Assembly (NCBI RefSeq): GCF_004027225.2
Contig: NC_044288.2
Coordinates: forward strand, 1,828,719-1,892,718
Origin: Strigops habroptila
Lineage: Eukaryota; Chordata; Aves; Psittaciformes; Psittacidae
Reading direction: 5' to 3'
Length of the DNA stretch: 64,000 nucleotides
The position numbers and the translations under genes were made by a program. A model generated the notes under the pieces. The model ran no database searches and had not been told where the DNA came from. It saw only the letters and a list, made by a program, of their open reading frames with translations. How positions within the stretch are numbered: the stretch's first letter is position 1; the number at the start of each line of letters is the position of its first letter. Below are positions 30,001-41,300 of the stretch, in pieces.

Positions 30001-32591
30001 GCAGCCAGAGACGGGGCAGACCAGGAGCCATGGGGGCCTTTTGTCCAAATCCTGCCACTTATCTCCCTTCCCCCCCGCCTTGAGAAAAGGATCTCAGTGT
30101 TTACTGCCAGGAAGATGGAGCAAAACAACTCCTTGAGAGCCCTTTCCAGTGTGTCTCATCTGTGGGAGCCCTTCCCATGCTCCCTGCTCAAAAGGGTGGA
30201 GAGGTCCAAGGTGCCAAGGTCCCAGGAGCCTGGCTCTTGGCCATGGGGTGTGCAGGCAGCGGTGAAGAGATCAGGTCCCTTCCCAGCACTGAGGATGGAG
30301 CTGGGTCCTCCCTGGTGTGGGCTGGTGGCTGGTACCTGCTGTGCCCTGAGGGTGCTGGTGCAGGAGGTGGCCCCACATTCCTGCTCCAATTGCAGCTCCC
30401 CTTCCCAGGAGTGGAGGCAGGTGAGGAATGGGGCGAGGGCAGGAGCATGGCCGTGTGCCAGCCCCGGAGTGTGTGGAAATCAAAGCTGGAAATAGACCCC
30501 CCCTTCAGTCCTGATCCAGCTCTGGGGCAACAGCACAAGAGGGACGTGGAGCTGCTGGAGCGAGGCCAGAGGAGGCCCCGGAGCTGCTGCGAGGGCTGGA
30601 GCAGCTCTGCTCTGGAGCCAGGCTGAGAGAGCTGGGCTGGGGCAGCCTGGAGAAGAGAAGGCTCCTAAAGGGGAGACCTTAGAGCAGCTCCAGTGCCTAA
30701 AGGGGCTCCAGGAAACCTGGAGAGGGGCTTTGGACAAGGGATGGAGGGACAGGCCAAGGGGAATGGCTTTAACCTGCCAGAGGGGAGATTGAGATGAGCT
30801 CTGAGGCAGAAGCTCTTCCCTGGGAGGGTGCTGAGGCGCTGGCACAGGGTGCCCAGAGAAGCTGTGGCTGTCTCATCCCTGGCAGTGTTCAAGGCCAGGT
30901 TGGACACAGGGGCTTGGAGCAACCTGCTCTAGTGGAAGGTGTCCCTGCCCGTGGCAGGGGCTTGGGACTGGATGAGCTTTAAGGTCTCTTCCAACCCAAC
31001 CCATTCCATGATTTTGTGTGATGAGGGAGGCTGTGCCCTGGAGCTGCTCCTTGCTGGGAAGAGCTTTTCCCCCAGTGAAAAGCCTGGCTAGTGAGTGACA
31101 CCATTTCCCCCTTCTCTTCCCATAGCTCTCAGCCACCTTGACCATTCCCCTCTGGCAGTGGTTCCTTACCCGCTTTGGGAAGAAGATGGCTGTCTACGTG
31201 GGCATCTCGGTGAGTGGGTCCCCTTGAGCAATGAGGACAGTGTTTCCCATGTGGGGTGAGCAGAGCTGGGGCCCAGAGCTGGGCCGGGGCTGCTGCTAAC
31301 TGTGATTTGGTGCTTGGGTTGGGTACTGCTGATGCCAACCTGGTTTCTGTCCCCTCTCCAGTCTGCCATCCCCTTCCTCATCATGGTGGCTGTCCTGGAC
31401 AGTAACCTCATCGTCACCTACATTGTGGCTGTTGCAGCTGGGATCAGCGTCGCAGCCGCCTTCCTCCTGCCCTGGTGAGTGCAAGGTCCTGGTGCTGGGT
31501 GAAGTTCTAACAACTTCCAGGGCTGGAGTTGTTAGAAACCCTTGGGAGGCCTTTCTGTGATGTTTTCAGCCCAAGATAGAGCTCATGAAGGGAAATCCTC
31601 TCAGCAGGGAGAGGAAACGCTTTGTTGGCTAAGTCTTAGTGTTCGCCATCCTGCTCTCTGCACAGGTCCATGCTCCCGGATGTCATAGATGACTTCAAGC
31701 TGCAGCATCCTGACTCCCATGGCCATGAAGCCATTTTCTTCTCCTTTTATGTCTTCTTCACCAAGTTTACCTCTGGGGTCTCCCTGGGCATCTCCACACT
31801 CAGCTTAGAGTGAGTTCTTGCATGGGAGCTGAGGGCAGGGAGGGTGGGAACCCAGCCTCACACCTCTGCATCCAGGCATCCCTGCTTCCCAAGGGCTGGG
31901 AGGGAAGTTGGGGGGTCTAAATCCCACTGTGGCTCCTCATCTCTCCCTGCAGGGACAAGTTCATCTCCTACAAACTTGGTTTCCTTTGCCTGAAGGTACC
32001 TTTCTGTTCCCAGCTTTGCAGGGTACCAGACCCGGGGCTGCTCCCAGCCCAGTGATGTGAACTTCACCTTGAAGATGCTGGTGTCAGCCGTGCCCGTGGG
32101 ACTGATCCTGCTGGGCCTGCTGCTGTTCAAGCTGTACCCCATCGATGAGGAGAAGCGGAGGAAAAACAAGAAAGCCCTGCAGGACTTGAGGTGAGTGTGT
32201 GCTCATGCTGGCACAGCACGCCAGCAGGGTGTGCGGGGGCAGGATCAGGCCCGGACTGGTTGGGACACACTGTGACTTGTCCGGGAATCCTCCAGGACCT
32301 GTGGGTGGTGGGGTGAGGGATGGCCCAGCTGGTTTTCCCAATCCCAACTTCCAAAATGATGGCGTGAAGTGTTTGAGATCAATGGGAACCCGCTCCCAAT
32401 GCTAAAGAAAACTCGTCTGCGGACTGTGCAAGGTGGTGACACCCCTCTTGAGCCCTTTGCTCCAAGCTCTGCTTGAAGGCAGCTCTTGCTCCAGGGCTCA
32501 CTCTGTGCCTCCTTCCCAACCCTTTGCCCACAGGGAGGAAAGCAACAGCAGCTCCGAGTCGGACAACACAGAACTGGCCAGCATCGTGTGA
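23697..32591 (+). CDS. MFSD2A: MFSD2A, sodium-dependent lysophosphatidylcholine (DHA) symporter
   Basis: Multi-pass MFS transporter that imports LPC-linked DHA across the blood-brain barrier and in eye and liver. The 14 coding exons are 23697-23774, 23864-23986, 24504-24628, 27796-27919, 28071-28149, 28394-28566, 28661-28751, 29341-29462, 29679-29762, 31126-31209, 31362-31474, 31666-31809, 32014-32190 and 32534-32591. All sites are GT-AG and the phases close to 524 aa. [13 protein letters not shown] at about residues 81-93 holds the two TM2 aspartates (84 and 88) equivalent to the mammalian Na+-site residues. [31 protein letters not shown] and [11 protein letters not shown] are near-identical to human. 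Two sequons, N214 (NSS) and N223 (NMT), lie in the luminal loop encoded by exon 6, as in human. The N-terminus is short and Arg-rich (26 aa from exon 1), and the exon 2-3 join lacks the 13-residue insert of one human isoform. A cytosolic Ser/Glu tail ends ELASIV. Confidence 0.97.
24629..27795 (+). other. MFSD2A: MFSD2A intron 3 (3.2 kb) with CRE half-site cluster
   Basis: No exon or repeat was recognised inside. The interval 26182-26745 is CpG-richer and holds TGACGTG at 26182, 26492 and 26620 plus TACGTCA at 26739. These match the cAMP-response half site TGACGT. Confidence 0.5.
28951..28992 (+). repeat. three perfect 14-bp tandem repeats in MFSD2A intron 7
   Basis: CCATGAGGACTTAG occurs three times head-to-tail without a mismatch (28951, 28965, 28979). 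Confidence 0.95.
30513..31022 (+). repeat. CR1 LINE fragment in MFSD2A intron 9
   Basis: About 510 bp in sense orientation, from CCAGCTCTGGGGCAACAGCA through GCTGAGGCGCTGGCACAGGG to GGATGAGCTTTAAGGTCTCT, ending CCATTCCATGATTTTGTG. It is longer than the copy at 23105 and belongs to the same family. It stops about 100 bp before the acceptor of exon 10. Confidence 0.93.
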
Positions 32592-33140
32592 GCCGTGCCG
32601 GGGCTCTCCGGGGACCCTGCCCCGCAGGGCTGGAGCAGCCGCTGTAGGCTCAGAGCATCGCGCAGAGCATCCACTGACCCGAACACAAGATCTGTGCCGG
32701 TCTTGTGCCTTCCACGGGATCCACAGAGCGCTCGTAGTGTACATTACACGAATTGACCCTGTGGTACTTGGGTGCCTCATGAGACAGAAGCACTATTCCC
32801 CGCTGGGTCCTGGGGAGCAGGAAAAGCCCAGAGCGGGATCCTTTTGCTCGTCGGCGCCTGGCTGCTGTGGGGCCGATGCCTGTGGGACCGGCGGTAATGG
32901 TTAGTGTACATTACACTGTCAATGTGACCGCGCCAAGGACGTGAGCTCACCTCTGCTGTCTGTACATAGGACACCAATTTGGAAAACTGTTCTTCTTTTT
33001 TTTTTTTTTTTTATAGAGCCTAATTAACTTAATGATGTAAATATGAAACTATTTCCTATTTGTATATATCTGTACAGAGACGGAACTCGAGGACCTATTA
33101 ATATTAATTTACATAAAAGCGGGAAGCCAGCAGCATGGGT
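32592..33140 (+). other. MFSD2A: MFSD2A 3' UTR
   Basis: The 3' UTR runs from the stop at 32591 to a likely cleavage site after the variant hexamer CATAAA (33112-33117), which is followed by a GT-rich tract. It contains three exact Pumilio elements (32961, 33036, 33061), a T15+ tract at 32996-33012, and two copies of a 15-base near-palindrome (32735-32749 and 32902-32916). Confidence 0.65.
33112..33117 (+). promoter_or_regulatory. MFSD2A: candidate poly(A) signal of MFSD2A (CATAAA variant)
   Basis: No AATAAA was found in the first 600 bases after the stop. CATAAA in an AT-rich context, with a GGTTTTCTTTGTTTGGCTTG downstream element starting near 33147, is the best candidate. Confidence 0.4.
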
Positions 33141-36100
33141 CCGGAGGTTTTCTTTGTTTGGCTTGTCAGCAAGCCCAGGGTCCCTTTACATGCCATGAAG
33201 TGCAGGGCTGACTTCTCCAGAGTCAAAGGCACAGGAATGCATTAATCCAGGCAGGCGGCTGTGCCCGGCAGCCCCTTACCCCCGTGCGGTTCCTTGCTCG
33301 GTGCCTTTGCCGCAGCAGCCCAACAAAGGCTCTATTATTTTCCTCCTTTTCAAGAGGGAACGGGGGAGGAGGGAGGAATGAAATCAAAGTGCTGGCAGCA
33401 AAGACTGTGAACCCGGGGCTGGAAACAGGAGAGGCAGCTGGGGAGTGGGGAGCAAGGGAATGCAGGGCTGTGGGTGACGCTCGGCGCGTTCTCCCAGGGC
33501 AGAGTGCTGTGCAAGCGCTGAGCGCGGTGGATATTTATACCTTGCTCTTGCATTCCTCTCCCCGCAGCAGAAATGGGGAGAGCCCTGAGCCCTGCCCGGC
33601 CCTCCTGCTCCGTGAGAGCACTGCACCCCTGCGGCAGCCGGTGTAGTGCAAAGGGGAAAGTGAGCTGGAGTAGGCGCAGGGAGGATGCAGCAGGGATAAA
33701 GCAGCCACCAGCAAACCCGGGGTGAGGAGACTGTGCCAATTCTGTTGTTCCATCCCAAAGCCACCATGCTGGGCAACGGGGCTCTTGCCTTTTGTTAAGC
33801 ACATTTGTCACACCAAGAAATCCGTGGGGTCAGAGCCTGGAGTTGAGAGCAGGGGTGTGGGGGGGATAAGGATGGCTCAGCCTTTGTTCTGTGTTTGGGT
33901 ACAAAGGACTAGAATGAGGCTGGGGTTTTAAAAATAGCCAGAAGGGATTAGACCATAGCTGGGAATGTGTAACCGGGATCCACGCTGCCTCCACGGCACG
34001 GGTCATGGAAAAAAGCAAAAGGGATGAAGCCAGGCAGGTGGGAGCTGGCTTTGTGCTGAGCAGAGCCACGGGTGGGGTGTCCCCTGCTCCCCCCAGGATG
34101 GGGCTTGCAGAAAGGAACAAGGCACAGCACAAAACAACGGGGGCAAGCCAGTGCTCTCAATGGCAGGGTGGGTAGGAGCCATGTGCACCCTCTGTGGGAA
34201 GAGGAGGAGGAGGAGGAAGGCAGTGTCCTGGCAAGCACAGGGCTCAAGATTGTTGTACATGTTCTGACCCCTGCCCTGAGCTCTTGTCCTGGCCACTGGC
34301 TGACTCCAAGAGGTGTGGGTGAAAGATTGCTGCTGGCTTTTCATTTCAGAGAGTTCTGACAGAAATCAGGGACATCCGATGTTCTGGCTCTGTGGGGTTC
34401 ACAAGGAATCTCCAATCGGGTTTTTTCTGCAGCCAGCTCAAGAGACTAGAACCAAAATGAGTTTGAACCAGAGCCCAGACATTCCTTGCTGAGCACACCT
34501 CTTCTATTTGAGGCTGTTAAAATAGATGGGGGTGTGGAAAAATGGCCATGGGAGCTGATAGCACTGAGCCCTGGGCAAATCTCCAGCCTTGAAGCAGAGA
34601 TCATGTCTTGCTTCAGTTGTGCTTACAGAGGGCTTTCACTGTGAGCGTGGAGAAAGCCTCTGTGGCATGGGGAGCCTGCCTGGCCAGAGCCGCAAGGGAG
34701 ATGCTGCCTCTGCCTCCAGCCAGGCTCAGGAGCAGCGGTGCTGGGGTTTAATCCACACTACCTGTGATGAAACAAATGCACCCAAGTGTCCCTGCAGAGC
34801 TGGGGTTCTGTGGCTGCTGTATCCTTGTTTCGGAGCTGGTGCGCTGTGGAATCCAAGGCAGCAGATGGAAGATGTGGGGTGTCAGCTCTGTGCTAACGGG
34901 AGATGGGCTGGGGCTGTGCTGCCCATGTGCAGGTGCTGGGAGTCAGCCCCGATTCCCAGCTGATGGGCTTTAAGAGGCTGGTGTAGGAGTTACCCATCCA
35001 GTGCCAGCAGCTTGGGCAGCTTTCCCCTGACTTTGGAGCAGTGCTGTCCGTGCTGGGGGGAGCAGGGGGTTTCTGTTCCCTTTTGTTCACAAGGGGAAGA
35101 GCCTTTCATTGTACATGGGTGAAGGTCCCAGCACCCAGGGCTTGCTCTGGGGAGGGCAGGCTGCTGCAGTGACCCCTCTCCACTAACACCAGAGTACATT
35201 AGTGCACCCCATACCCTCCCCAGGGCCTCTGGTTAAGCTGCAGGTCTCACCTTGAGCTTTCGGGAAGCCTGGGTGCCAGCTCCTGGTTCACAGAGCTGAG
35301 CCTGCGCTGATGGGCAGATCTGCACAAAGCAGCACAAAGGTCTCAGAGGGGCTTTTCGGGAGGGTGCTGCCCTGTCCTGTGGCCATCAGCAATGGACGTG
35401 CTGGAGGAAGGCAGAAAAGGGACTGGGAGGTGATGGGGCACAGACACGTTCACCCCAACCACAGGGCACTTGTGTCCCCTGCAGTTGCCTCCCAGGATAA
35501 AAACAAGCAAAACTCAGTTTTGGCCTCCAAAGGGCAGCACAGGAATCTGTAACACTGAACTTGCATCCTCTGTCACCAAGGGTGGCTGTGCCAGGAGGCA
35601 GGACGCCTGACTGGGACAGCGGGAGGGACAGCCCCTGAGGTGAGAGTGGCCACGCTGTGTCTGTTTACCCTGTGAGGGGTAAGCGGCAGCATGAAAAGTC
35701 TCTCCTTGCAGAGGGTGATGAATAACCCTTCCTTATCTGCAGGGAAAGGGCACAAAGCCTCGGGTTTATCCGCAGTGAGAGAGATTGATGGATGGGTATA
35801 GCTTTCCCTCAGCCCCTGGGCTGGCAGGACCCATGTGCTCCACGCTGCAGCAGTGCTGGTTTCACAGACACTTCCAGCTGAACCAAGCACAGGCTCACAC
35901 ATGAACGGGTGTCTGACAGTGCGGCCACCCTGCTGTGCTGGTACACTCCAGCAGGCAACAGATCCAGCTGGAAACAGGCCTGGAAAGCTCTGGGGAGACG
36001 CAGGATTGCCAGAGCAGGCTGTGCTCAGGATAGAGGTGCCAGGCAGTGTGTCACAGCGAGCAGGTCCATGGCCCTGGCACGATGATCCCAGGCCAGCTGC

Positions 36101-38229
36101 GCAGGATGGAGGTGTTCCTGGCTGTCCCCTTGGTCACCTCGTCTGTGCCACCTGCATGAGGTCATTCACTCGCTCTGCAAACACAGACTGAAGGCTGCCG
36201 ACCTGTTTTGGTGGGCTTTGGTTAATGTTTTGCAAAATCACCCTTTCCAAGGACGGAAGCAGCCGAGGCACCGCGGAACGTGAATAGAGACTGATGGAGC
36301 AGTGGGATGGTTTCCTGGAGCCTTTCTGGGGCTAAAAAAGAAGCAAGTATCACCACGGTGCTGGGAGTAAAGGGGGACAAGGCACCAAAACCACCCGGCA
36401 GCAGCACAGGGAAGCTGTAAGCTTTTCCGTAGAGCCAGGACAATGACGGGCACAGACTGGCGTGGTTTACAGGCACCGGGATCCCGCTCAGAGCACTGAC
36501 GTGGTTTACAGTCCTGTAAACCCGCAGCAGTTCTGTGACCCAGCCTTACCAGGAACTTGGTCTTTGTTCCTCCAGGAACCACGTTCAGCTGAAGGGACCC
36601 ACCCCAGAAGCAAACACCCCGGCTTGGGCCGGCGAGCAGAGCTCTTCCTTCCCCTGTGCTCTGGTTAGTTCTAGCTCCTCTCCTCATGGATGCAGCCCAA
36701 GAGAACAGGTCCTGCCTGAGCTGCCCAGCGGGATCCCCACGGCCCCTGCACCAGGGAGGCGGGATGTGCCTGCTCACTGCTGTGACCCTTGTAGGGTGCT
36801 ATGAAGTCTAAGTCATTGACTGCACGGAAAAGGGGCAGTTGTATCTTACTTTCTATTTTGCATCAAGTCAGTTGATCCTAAGGTGTCTGATCATGATGGA
36901 GGCAGCTGCAAGAGGCAGATCAAGTGTTGGCAGGGTGGAAAATGAGGCAAGAAAACCAGAATATCAGACAAGCAGCATCAGTGACTGCAGGGAGCTGCTT
37001 GTCTCCTCTATAAGTGGGAAGGAGGATGTGAGGACAATGGTGCAGGCTCTGCCCTGTGCCAGGGCAGCGGTTGGGAGCTCCCACCCGCTGGCTGTGCAGA
37101 AGAATCAAACCCTCCGAGGGCTTTGAGCGCTTCCGCAGCTCGCAAGGAGCGCGGAGCCGGAGAAGACACCTCACTAGATGTCAGCAGAGCCACGCTCCCA
37201 GCCCTTGGCCGATCCCAGTCCCTGCTCCTGCTTCCCCCGGGCGGGATCCCGCACATGGAGCCTGGATCTCCGCTTGGGAGCTCAGCAGCGGATGGGCCCG
37301 CTGCGGCAGACGTGACCATCTATGGTAGCTGAGCGGCGGGCAGGAAGCGGTGGCAGAGTCAGCCGAGCTCGGCGGGTTTTCCCCTCCTTCCCATCCTGTC
37401 AACGTGGCCCAGCCCCTGCCGGGACGGATGCTCTGTGTGTCCGCACAGACCCGACGGCAGCTCCAGCTCCCGCTGGGACCCCAAACCCCGGAGCAGAGCT
37501 CCAGGTCCCTCCAGGGCAGCAGGAGGGAGCCGCTGCCCTTCCCCTAACCACGGCACAGACACCTTTTAGGAGCAAGTTCTGCCCCGACGGTAAAAGCAGT
37601 CGCGGGGCATTGTGTGGGAATAACCCCGCGCTGACTCCAGGGACCTCTTCCTGACTCCCAGTTATTTTTCCCTTGACCGCCCTGGTCTCGGTCTCTCCAG
37701 GAACAAAGCCGGGACAACAACATTTATCCGCCCTCTGCCGGGTGCTTTGAGACCCTCGGATCAAAGAGGGTCTGTGAGCACAAGGCTCCAAAGCGCTCGA
37801 TATCCCTGGAAGCACGGGAACCCTGGAATAGGGTTCTGCTGCTTGGGACGAGCCAGCACGCACCAAAAGCATCTTTGCTGCACAGAGCCAGCACTCACAA
37901 CCAACCCCAGCACCGGGGTCCCAGCACCCCAAACCACCCCCGACCCCTCTCGGGGGTCCCGGGCAGGCTGAGGACACCCACAGCCCCTCCCGCTGCCTGC
38001 CCGGGGGTCCCGGCTGCCCCCGATGGGGGGGTCACAGCCCCTCTGCGGGGTCTGGGGCACCCCCAGAGCTCCCCAGCCCCTCCCCGTGGCCTCTGGCCTC
38101 ATCCGGCCCCTCGCCCCCCCTTTCCCCAGCATGGCCCCGCCCCCAGGCGAGGCCCCGCCCACTTTGACCACACCCCCCTCGCTCGCGCTCTCTCTCTCCG
38201 GCCCCTCCCACCAATCACAGGGCGGTGTT
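33141..38229. other. MFSD2A-CAP1 intergenic region, no gene recognised
   Basis: 5 kb without recognisable coding exons, RNA genes or CR1. The only structured item I found is a pair of direct repeats and an inverted repeat around GGTTTACAG (36457-36522). The 3' 350 bp grade into the CAP1 CpG island. Confidence 0.5.
36457..36522. repeat. direct and inverted repeats of GGTTTACAG
   Basis: CTGGCGTGGTTTACAG (36457-36472) and CTGACGTGGTTTACAG (36496-36511) differ at one base. The second copy is followed after two bases by CTGTAAACC, its exact inverse, making a 9-bp palindrome at 36503-36522. Confidence 0.85.
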
Positions 38230-38369
38230 CGACCGAAGCTCCGCCCCTCCGGCCCCGCGCCGCGCCGTGCGTACTTCCGGCGCGCGGGGCGGGGGCCGGA
38301 AGCGGCGGGCGCGGGGGGTGCTGGGCGGCGCCGGGGCGGCGGCGGAGCGGGAGCGCGGCGGGAGGAGAG
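38230..38369 (+). promoter_or_regulatory. CAP1: CAP1 CpG-island promoter and non-coding exon 1
   Basis: GC-rich block with ETS-type sites (ACTTCCGGC near 38273 and CCGGAAGC near 38295) and GC boxes. A splice donor GAGAG/GTGAGG ends the presumed non-coding first exon at 38369. The exact transcription start cannot be read. The first intron then runs to 43066. Confidence 0.55.
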
Positions 38370-41300
38370 GTGAGGTGAGGCCAGGCCGCGCCGGGCCGGG
38401 GCTCGGGTCGCCTCTGCCGGGGCCGCCGTGCGGGCGCAGGGAGGCGGGAGGGCTCCGTTACCCGCCTCGGTTCCGGGTTCGTTTAGCCGCGGGACGGTGA
38501 GAGCTCCCCGCTGGGGAGCGCCGCGGCTCCCTGCGCGGAGCGGCCGCGGGGCCCTGCCCAGGGGAGGGTCTCTGCGCCCGAATCCCGGTGGTACCGAGCC
38601 CGGTGGTGGGGCGGGTCAGCGCGGGGTTACCGGTCCGGCGGGGAGCTGTGTGTGCCCGGGTGGTGTATGCGAGGGGATGGGTTTGCTGGAGCATGGATGT
38701 TCCCAAACACCTGCTCTCCCCGTCCTGCCGGCCCTGGGGTAGCTCCTGTCCTCGGCCTGTTGCTGCTTCTCTGCTGCCGTTTGCGTTCCGTTTGGGATTA
38801 GGACAGCATAAACGTGTGATTGCTCTGGAGCTTGGGATAGCAAAGTGGGAAAAATCATATGGGTATTTCGTGCCTCAGGTCATGGGATTTTGCATGCCGG
38901 GTTCTGGAATTCCCGACTGTAGATGCATATCACTAAAACCAGGAATCTGTGGCGTAGAGAAACTGCTGCATTCCCTTTCTTTTCCTAAATTGATCCTTGT
39001 GTCCCTGGAATATCGCTGAGCTTCCTAAAAGCCAAATATCCCCCCATTATCCATGTAGCAAAGTCCAGCCAAGCCCGAGCAGGGCAGGTCTGGAGGGATG
39101 CTGCCGGGGTTTGGCCCTCTGGATTCCTGACATGGAGCTTGGAACCGTGTCCAGTACAGCTTAGATCCAGGATCCTCCATTACTTACCTGGTGGATTCAT
39201 CAGGCTGACAGGGAATGGGAATGAGAGGAGCGTGACAAGGGAGTCTGGCAAGTGCAAACCTCCCGTTTCATGTCATTGGGATGCAAAAGGAGTCTTTGCG
39301 CTTGCTCTAACGATACTTTAACCATCTCCTAATGTTTGAGTAGAAATACCAGATCCCAGTTTTAATGACTTGGGCAGGATTTGTTATTTGGGAGCGTTAA
39401 AGAGGGTCCGGATGGATTGTAATGGGTTTTTTTTTAAGGGCTTTTGGTTTTCTAGATAAAGTAGCTGTGAAATACCAGAAGCAGCCACCGCGGGCCTGGG
39501 GCAGTGTCACAGCAGAGACCTGTCCTGGCAGCTGCTGGGATGGCAAGAGCTGTCCTGTGCTCGTGGCTGCTCCTGCCAACCCCCCAAATTCAGGCATTTG
39601 GGTCCTGTCTTGTTGCAAGTAATTCCTTAGTTAATGAGCTGAACTGTTTAAAAAAGAATTCTTTGGGCTTTTGGAAGATATAAATGTTGGAAATCATCTG
39701 GTAGCTGATCCCCTGAGATATTCCAGTGTCAGCTCAGAAATAAACTGTGGTATGTTCCTAATTTAGTTGTCCCATCTCTATCCCATCTTTTGCCTGTCGA
39801 AACAGGAAGCAGCTGATGCAGATTTCGTGTTGCTGACAGCATGTGTTGGGCTGCACAAAAGCTGAATGTGAACAGAGGCGTAGGTTGGGCTGTAAAACTC
39901 CTATCTGTGTCTTCCAGAATGCCTAAGTGAGGACTCGGGTTAATGTGCTGTCCCAGGCACCCGGAGGCATTTCATTCATGCCTGTTTTGTGTGAGCTTGC
40001 TCACTCCTCTGAGCACTGGTCTTTGGATGTGCCAGAATGTGACATTCTCCAACCAGGAAGCTCCTCTTACTGTGTCGTTGTGCAGGGTCTGCTCTGGGTA
40101 CCTGGTACCTTCCCTTCCTTGCTCTGATCAGTGCATCAGAGTCCAGTCACAGATAAAAACCTGTTTGTGGTACAGGGTGCTCAAAACCACGTTCCCAAGT
40201 TTTGGCAGAAATAAAGGCCAGTTAATAGATTAACCTAATGTGCTGTGAAAACAAATGGGCTTTCTGGCCCAGGGTGACATGTGTTTGCTGCGAGTCCATA
40301 GCTTCCACTCCACTGGTAATCAAAGTTCAATTGAATTTAAACCAGACCTAGATTAAGTCCTGTGTCACAGTCCCAAAAGGGAGAGCTTCCTCTCAGCTCC
40401 ACTGCTGTCTCCTGGCAGCAATGGTGAAGCTTGAATGCCTTTCTCTTTGCTCCTGAGCACAGGACAATGTGCTGAGCAAAAATAAGTCTTCAGTGACCTG
40501 TGTCTCAGCTTCCTCTTTAAATGGGAACCGGTGATGTGCACTGTACTGAGAGCCACGAAGTCAGTGTGTCACTTACTGACAAATTACCTTGCATTCAAAG
40601 TGATCAATAGACAAAACACTGTTTAGAGGACCCAAGCAAGTCTGCTTTGTGATCTTTTTTTTTTTTTCCCTAGCTAAATTTAACCTCTCCGGATTGCAAA
40701 CTCTGGCTGTCGAGGTTAGTTTACAACTAAATCTCTTTATTTCACTCCATATGGGTGTGTAGGTAGCAGAAAGCTGCATCCACAGGGGAAAGGGCGTAGC
40801 AAGGGTGAGTCAAGGTAGTTTTAGCAAGGAGGGGCCAAGGTAGAGCTGCCTGCTTAAGGACTTTGTGCTGCTTGCAGTTAGTTCTGCTTTTGCTGCCAGT
40901 TTACCAAGTGACTTATCTTGTGAGTTGTCCTAATGCTGCCCATTAAACAGAAATTAAAAGGAGTTCACCATCTGGCAGATAGCGTTAGGTACACAGAGCT
41001 GGTGTCGAGCAATGCGGGCTCATGCCTTCTGTCAGGAAAACCCAGGAAGGATGTGTCAAACAGCGAGGAGCCTGGAAGGAATCTGGATCTCAAGGAACAT
41101 TTTCTTGCAGAAGGACATTAATCCCAACAGCATATCCAGAACGGATGCGATATGCTCCTCGCAGCAGCATGTTTTATTGCTGCGGGTAGGAAGCAGCTTT
41201 CCATCTGGACTTTCTGGTTTGTAATCCTGATTTGAAATGCAGTTTGTGCCTCGGTAATGGGGCTGATCAGATTAGAGCCTCGTGTGGAATGTGGCAGGGA

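Noticed and set aside
31953-31995. A separate 43-nt exon between MFSD2A exons 12 and 13
   Set aside because: It has both splice signals, but the following intron would be only 18 nt, too short to be spliced. Use of its acceptor as an extension of exon 13 is the only feasible form.
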